Under the pieces are notes generated by a model that was given only the letters and a program-made list of their open reading frames with translations, made no database searches and was not told the origin of the DNA. DNA of 64,000 nt from Pycnococcus provasolii. Its lineage: Eukaryota > Chlorophyta > Pseudoscourfieldiophyceae > Pseudoscourfieldiales > Pycnococcaceae. Positions 59,164 to 64,000 of the stretch are shown in pieces. The stretch lies in NCBI GenBank assembly GCA_938743325.2, contig OW568868.1, positions 248,001 through 312,000 of the forward strand, written 5' to 3'. The position numbers and the translations under genes were made by a program. The number at the start of each line of letters is the position of its first letter. The stretch's first letter is position 1.

Positions 59164-59468
59164 GGCAACCAGCGTTCAAAGGAGTCGCGTTCAAAGGAGT
59201 CAGAATGCCCGGCAGTGCCCGGAGGGGTCAAGGCCGGTCAAGGCTAACTCCCCAACAGGTGGAACCTAGGCCCCTCTCCCAGCCCTGGCTCTTTTCCAAC
59301 GGGCGAATTCGGGGTTAAGGAAAGGTTGCCACCCCATGTTATTTCCCCTTGAAAAAAGTGCGGGGTTTGGCGCAGGTTTTGTTGGCGCTGGCCGGTACCG
59401 GGTACGTTACCGATCCATTTTTTTTCCTTTTTTTTTGATCGATCGGTGTCGTGCAGGAGGCGTACTGT

Positions 59469-60266
59469 ATGGCGTCTCCCCTGAAGCCGATGACGTCGTC
59501 CGCCGGTGGTGGTAGCCGTCTGCGCGTGCTCTGCCTGCACTCCTTCCGCACGTCCTCGTCCATTCTGAAGAAACAAATGGACTTCTCAGGGTTCGCTGCC
59601 GACGTCGCAGACCTCGTCGACTTCGACTTCGTTGATGCGCCTCACACGGTTCCCAACGATAAAGTGGACGCACGCCTCCTTGACCTGTTTGGGGAAGACG
59701 AACCGTACCGAGAGTGGTGGAACGCGAATCCCGCTCCAGACGGGTCTGGCGACCAGGCGTACGAAGGTCTGTACGACGCAATGAAGACTGTGAGAGATCG
59801 CACGACGCAGTTTGGACCCTATGACGGCATCCTGGGATTCTCCCAAGGCGGGTGCCTCGCGGAACTCATGTGCCGCTCTGCGTGGGCAGCAGACGGCTCT
59901 TGTGCCTTCCGTTTCGCCGTGATCATGTGCTCGTTTGCCTGCCGTGATGCAAGTTTCAAGAGTATATATCCAGAAGCGACGTTCGACGCAAACGAAGTTC
60001 AAAACAGTGATGTGCCTTTGAGTGTGAACCACACGCCGACACTCTTGCTCGCTGGTGGCCGAGATCGGGGTGTTCCGCCTGAGCTGACTGGACGCTTGGC
60101 CAAAGCGCTGCAAAATAGCACGATGATTACCATTCCCGAGAACAATCATGCCGTACCTCGCCTAAGAACCGAACAACAAAAGGAAAGTGTGCGAAAGTTC
60201 TTCGAAGACAGACTGAGCGAGAAAAGTGCCAGCACTGCATCAGCCGGCGCGGCAGGCCGAATGTAA
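59469..60266 (+). CDS. FSH1/OVCA2-family serine hydrolase
   Basis: 265 residues from the ATG at 59469. An alpha/beta-hydrolase: LRVLCLHSFRTSS start (the family's LCLHG.RQ pattern), YDGILGFSQGG with nucleophile Ser125, Asp199 in LLAGGRDRGVPPE, and His227 in ENNHAVPR. The WW pair at REWWNA is typical of FSH proteins. OVCA2 in animals hydrolyses long-chain alkyl esters; the algal substrate is unknown. Cytosolic. It converges on the RuBisCO-like gene, 82 bp apart. TTCGGGGTT lies at 59308-59316 in its upstream region. Confidence 0.92.
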   Translation: MASPLKPMTSSAGGGSRLRVLCLHSFRTSSSILKKQMDFSGFAADVADLVDFDFVDAPHTVPNDKVDARLLDLFGEDEPYREWWNANPAPDGSGDQAYEGLYDAMKTVRDRTTQFGPYDGILGFSQGGCLAELMCRSAWAADGSCAFRFAVIMCSFACRDASFKSIYPEATFDANEVQNSDVPLSVNHTPTLLLAGGRDRGVPPELTGRLAKALQNSTMITIPENNHAVPRLRTEQQKESVRKFFEDRLSEKSASTASAGAAGRM

Positions 60267-60348
60267 ACATAGTTAGACTATCAAAATTTATTTAGTTTTT
60301 CAAAAGAGACATTGGCGAAGGAGGAGTACTACCAAGAAAACACACAAG

Positions 60349-62100
60349 TCAGCCGCACACCGTCTTCGTGTTCGGGTCCACAGTCACCGGTCGATCGCGA
60401 TTTGAATTCACGATGCAAAGGAAGCCAAAGCTTTCCGTGTTCTCCGCCGGATTGCGAAACTGGTGAATCTCGCGCGGTGCCACGTAGCACACGTCGCCAA
60501 CTTTCATGTCCCACATTCTACCTAGCACTTGCGCCTCACCTTTACCACTAAGCGGGATCACCACATGCTCGTGTACGTGGTGCTCGAATGTGCTGTGCCC
60601 TCCCGGTGCTATCTCGAAGTAGCGCACATGGAAGTGAGTGCTTTCACCTCGCATTCCAATGAGCTCCGTGCGATTAATCTTGCTCCAGGTCTGCTTGGCA
60701 TCTTGCTTGTACGCAGAGGTTGGCACTGGCTCCTTTCCGCACATCCAGCGGCTTTCTGTTGGCAGCTCGCCTCCTGCCGTGGGCGTGAGGTCAGTACACG
60801 TGAACAGCTTCCCGTGATTGCCCTCAAGCGGGGTGAAGCGTGTCGGACGGGCAGCCTTCGCCGGTCGCGGATTGCCATCTCCATCGTCGGGCGCGGGTGC
60901 CGTAGCCTTTTCCTTTCCCTTCTGCTCCCGCTGGTCGTCGTCGCCACGGCCTGCACATTTCATGAAGTACCTTGCACCATTCGCGACATCATCGCGATCG
61001 TGGCCAAGCAGCGAGCCGCCGATGAGAAGCAGCAGATCATTGCCAAACACCTCGCGCATCTCACCAATGCGCTCGAGAGTCATGCCACCACCTGGACTAG
61101 GAAGACATGGCTTCGTGGTGGGAGCGAGGCGCGACGTGCTCCAGCATGCATCGCAGATGGCTTGGCACTCGTCCTTCGTGAACCCAAACCTGCCACCATA
61201 GTTGGGGAAGATGCACGCATCCGCACCGCAGAGGCGAGGCAGGATGCCGAAGAGCACCTCGTGACTGAACCCGTGAACACACCCCGGTGTCGAGCTCCCG
61301 CCGAGCCCAAGCCCGAGCATCGCCGGGTGGCACAGAATGGGAAGATTGAGGCTGCTATCCGCAGCGAGAGCACGCATGGCATCGAATCCGCAGATGCCAG
61401 GAAGCACGAGAAGCGCTCCGGCGCCTTGCTGCTTAGCGAACATCGCGCGGCTGTGCACGAGATGCGCGGGAGCATTCACACATGGCGCGTATATGCACTT
61501 TTTCCCCGTTTCTGCGTTAGCACGCGCGACGGCAGCAGAGCAGAGCTTGACGCGCTCCTCGTACGGCGCGTACTTCTGGTTTGCGAGTCCGTGGTCGTCC
61601 TTGATGATGTCGCAGCCGCCCACCGCGAGCCGGTACGCCATGTGCGCGAGGTCTGCAGCGGATGTTCCCATGGGCTTCAGCGCGGTCATGACGAGTGGCG
61701 CGTTGTTGGGTGCACCGCACAGCTCGCGCAGTCCGTCGATTCCAAACTTCGGGCCGGGGTAGAGGCTGTGCAACCTCGACGACAGCTCGACGTCCGTCAC
61801 CTGCACACCGGGGTAGATGGACGTGTTGCCAAAGATGACGTTGATGAGCTGCGTGAGTTCGTCGCCTGCGGTGTCGTCGTCGTAGCTGATGTTCGCGAGG
61901 AAGAGTCCGTCCGACTTTGGCTTGACGCCTTCCACCTTGCCGACGACGTTCGCGCCGCACCACGTGTCTTCGACGAGTGCAGCGGGCAGTTCGACTGTTT
62001 GTTCGAGCGCGATGTCCTTGGCTCGCCGTTGCGCGTCTTCGAGCGAGGCGCAGTTCGCCAGCAAGTACGTGACTGCGAAGCGTCCGTCCGTGCGCACCAT
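60349..62100 (-). CDS. RuBisCO-like protein (form IV) fused to a cupin domain
   Basis: 583 residues from the ATG at 62100; the frame is open upstream for 61 more codons and has another ATG, so an N-terminal extension is possible. Residues about 5-390 are a RuBisCO large-subunit fold: LVMTALKPMG (Lys142 at the TxxKP position), GCDIIKDDHG (Lys167-Asp-Asp-His), LPSPGGGM and GGSLLGH. His170 stands where carboxylating RuBisCO has the magnesium-binding Glu, so it should not fix CO2. After a low-complexity linker a cupin follows (about 460-570): EIAPGGHSTFEHHVHEHVVI, GKGEAQVLG, VGDVCYVAPREIHQF, with metal-ligand His. RLPs act as enolases or isomerases in sulfur or sugar salvage. Confidence 0.88.
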   Translation of the reverse strand: MVRTDGRFAVTYLLANCASLEDAQRRAKDIALEQTVELPAALVEDTWCGANVVGKVEGVKPKSDGLFLANISYDDDTAGDELTQLINVIFGNTSIYPGVQVTDVELSSRLHSLYPGPKFGIDGLRELCGAPNNAPLVMTALKPMGTSAADLAHMAYRLAVGGCDIIKDDHGLANQKYAPYEERVKLCSAAVARANAETGKKCIYAPCVNAPAHLVHSRAMFAKQQGAGALLVLPGICGFDAMRALAADSSLNLPILCHPAMLGLGLGGSSTPGCVHGFSHEVLFGILPRLCGADACIFPNYGGRFGFTKDECQAICDACWSTSRLAPTTKPCLPSPGGGMTLERIGEMREVFGNDLLLLIGGSLLGHDRDDVANGARYFMKCAGRGDDDQREQKGKEKATAPAPDDGDGNPRPAKAARPTRFTPLEGNHGKLFTCTDLTPTAGGELPTESRWMCGKEPVPTSAYKQDAKQTWSKINRTELIGMRGESTHFHVRYFEIAPGGHSTFEHHVHEHVVIPLSGKGEAQVLGRMWDMKVGDVCYVAPREIHQFRNPAENTESFGFLCIVNSNRDRPVTVDPNTKTVCG

Positions 62101-62408
62101 GATAGCGATAAGGAGGAGGAGTCCCCTCGGGAGCGATGGGAGAGAGATCGCAACAAGAAAGAAGATGTGATGGCGGCGATCGCGATCGCAACGATCAACG
62201 ATATGCGGAGATTTGATTTTTCGGGGTTCGACCAAAAACAAAGAAAAACTTGGATTGATTATTCGGGGTTTGTTCCGCGCCACTCATAGCACTGGAGAAA
62301 TCGGAAAATCTCCCTCCCTTGCCCTGACTGCCTGAGACGCCACAAACTTCGTACCCCAAAAGTCAAAGCCTCCCCCTCTGAGCCCCGATTCTCACCTTTG
62401 CGCGAAAG
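62101..62408. promoter_or_regulatory. divergent promoter RLP-cupin/LHC
   Basis: Contains TTCGGGGTT twice (62220-62228 and 62262-62270) and a GCGATCGCGATCGC palindromic run at about 62177. No gene unless the RLP starts upstream. Confidence 0.45.
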
Positions 62409-62617
62409 ATGGCGATGGCGAACGTCTTCTCTCCGCACCGCCCTTGCCCTTGTCGCAGCCTGTGCTTAGCGCGAGGAGGGTTGGGGCTCGGACATCCTCG
62501 CTCGCTTCCATCAGCATCTCACCCGCTTCCTGCGCAACCTAGAGGCGTTGGGGTCGTTTCGCGTGCGCAACCTCAGCAGCAGCCGCTCGAGCCGATCCAA
62601 CAGGAGGAGGAGTCCTC

Positions 62618-62659
<42 letters not shown>

Positions 62660-63716
62660 CGACGACAAAGCGACGTCCTCGTCCTCGCCGGCGTCGACCG
62701 ACGGGAATGAGGACGAAGACTTTGTTCTCGCTAGCGTCACGCGCGCGGTTGAGGTGGCAATCGCTTCGCCGCTCTTCTACGTGACTGGCGGGATTGCACT
62801 GGGCGTGACCATAGCAAAGAGGTTTCCAGGAAGCGCGAACATCGTCATATTATCTGCCATCCCACTCGTGGGACTGAGCGTCCTCGCCCGAACGCCACTT
62901 GGTTCTCAGCTTGAGGAACGTGCTGCCGCTCAAAGCGCCGCATATCAGCAGGAAAAATCTCTCGTGGATGCAGCACGTGACGCGGCGAGGACGGAGGACT
63001 GGCCGCAGCACTACGGTCAAAGTCGAACCCGGTGGTTGCCTCGCGACGTGATTGACGCTCTGCCAGATAGCTGGGCTTCACCAGCTCATCTCGACGGCAC
63101 ACTACCAGGAGACGCCGGTTTTGACCCGCTCAACCTGGCGAAGGACCAAGCAAAACTCGCGAGGTACAGAGAGTGCGAGCTCCAGCACGCGCGATGGGCG
63201 ATGCTCGCACTCCCTGGGTGCATCGTGCCTGATGCCATTGGCCGCGCTGCGCCGTCGCTTGCCGCCGCGATTGGTGAGCCAGTTTGGTGGCGAGTCGGTG
63301 AGGCGAAGCTGAATGGGGCGGACATCTCATGGGGTGGTGTCGGCGGATTTCAAATTGCCGGCGGTATCCCCATCTGGGGCATCGCACTGTGCCAGCTCGT
63401 GCTCATGGGAGGGCCGGAGTACGCGCGTTTGGTTGGTATAGACAGCCTTGAGCCCGTGGGCGTTCCGTTACCCGGTGACATCAACTATCCAGGAGGAGTG
63501 CCGTTTGATCCGTTGCAACTTGCAACGGGAGGTGTTGGAGGTGATGAAGGAGACGCCGACGTCCGAAGGCGAAGCGCAGCGCGAAACTTCGTCGAACAGG
63601 CTGTTACGGAGATGTATGTCGGACGCCTAGCCATGCTAGGAATGGCTGGACTCTTCGCGCAGGCTGCGGTGACACGCGAGAGTCCCATCGACAACCTAGC
63701 ATCGCTCATACAGTAA
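62409..63716 (+). CDS. chlorophyll a/b-binding (LHC-like) protein with N-terminal membrane extension
   Basis: 435 residues, plastid. Residues 1-55 look like a transit peptide; then a Gln run (CAG repeat, about 71-82) and an acidic linker. Residues about 108-165 contain two hydrophobic spans (ASPLFYVTGGIALGVTIA, ANIVILSAIPLVGLSVLA) not found in ordinary LHC proteins. The LHC domain starts near 195: ALPDSW, LPGDAGFDPL, helix B with ECELQHARWAML (Glu256, His259, Arg261), a middle helix, and the last helix TEMYVGRLAMLGMAGLFAQ ending ESPIDNLASLI. It binds chlorophyll and carotenoid in thylakoids. The subfamily (PSI- or PSII-type) is unclear. Confidence 0.88.
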
Positions 63717-64000
63717 AACAAACAAAAAGACTCTTTTTGGAACTCTTTGGCCCACGGGCTATGAACCCCCAACTCCAATCTGCCAGTGGGGGATTTACTA
63801 TTTTAAAAAATTGCGAACAAGTGAACAACGTGACGTTCGTTCCTCATAGGATTTTTTTTTTTCCCTCGCAAAGTCACCGCCTGCCCCCCACTTATTATAC
63901 CTATACTCGTGGGGCCGTGGTGTTGTTGTCCTGCCCCCTTCCCTCACTCTTCCCTATCCACACTATTTTATTATCTCTCCTCTCCAAGTGCTTACGTTTT
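63717..64000. other. 3' flank, nothing recognised
   Basis: AT- and C-rich sequence to the window edge; no gene or repeat supported. Confidence 0.5.

Noticed and set aside
60529-62289. 586-codon plus-strand open frame opposite the RuBisCO-like gene
   Set aside because: It is the antisense of a strongly conserved protein; GC-rich codons leave the opposite strand free of stops. No domain is visible.
1-64000. CRISPR arrays, operons, bacterial origin
   Set aside because: Repeats lack CRISPR-like spacers; genes alternate strands, some have spliceosomal introns, and products are mitochondrial, plastid and nuclear eukaryotic proteins.

Overview
This window is nuclear DNA from a unicellular, photosynthetic eukaryote, most likely a small-genome green alga of the prasinophyte grade (Pycnococcus-, Chloropicon- or Mamiellophyceae-like). 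The reasons are a chlorophyll a/b-binding (LHC) protein, a RuBisCO-like protein of a kind reported from Ostreococcus, an animal-type selenocysteine thioredoxin reductase, mitochondrial cytochrome c1, GC-rich and intron-poor genes, and (CCCTAA)n telomere-like tracts. The exact genus is an inference and cannot be fixed from this sequence alone.

Layout. Bases 1-16,000 are a dense row of housekeeping genes: a partial unknown gene, tRNA-dihydrouridine synthase, galactokinase, LTV1, a gankyrin-like ankyrin protein, a WD40 protein, a DDX27/Drs1 helicase, thioredoxin, a patatin-like lipase and an NFKBIL1/J-domain-like protein. Bases 16,000-24,000 are accessory: retroelement fossils, two sets of perfect direct repeats, and a secreted receptor-L/LRR-like protein whose repeats lie one per exon. 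Bases 24,000-43,800 return to host genes: HGH1, a huge coiled-coil protein with perfect 246-bp internal repeats, prolyl 4-hydroxylase, an M20 peptidase, an unknown membrane-anchored protein, a CBP60-like protein, selenoprotein TrxR with a visible SECIS, cytochrome c1, a CUSTOS-like protein and an unknown. Bases 44,006-45,736 are an element with 319-bp identical terminal direct repeats. TRMT61A, a TOM1-like VHS-GAT protein and AIDA follow. Bases 51,700-59,200 are a graveyard of host-gene fragments (xylulokinase, condensin NCAPD3, perhaps UTP20, methionine synthase, a Tudor-like piece) mixed with repeats and two apparently intact small genes. The window ends with an FSH1 serine hydrolase, a RuBisCO-like/cupin fusion and the LHC protein.

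Organisation. Host genes alternate strands almost perfectly, so that 3' ends converge with gaps as small as 28-60 bp and 5' ends diverge. Telomere-like tracts, minisatellites and hairpins sit in 5' intergenic spaces and not in the tight convergent gaps. Introns are rare and short (80-205 bp) and most start GTACGT.

Functional links include redox (thioredoxin plus Sec-TrxR), ribosome and tRNA maturation (LTV1, DDX27, Dus, TRMT61A, HGH1), proteostasis and trafficking (gankyrin, VHS-GAT) and light harvesting. No operons, CRISPR arrays or rRNA/tRNA genes were recognised.
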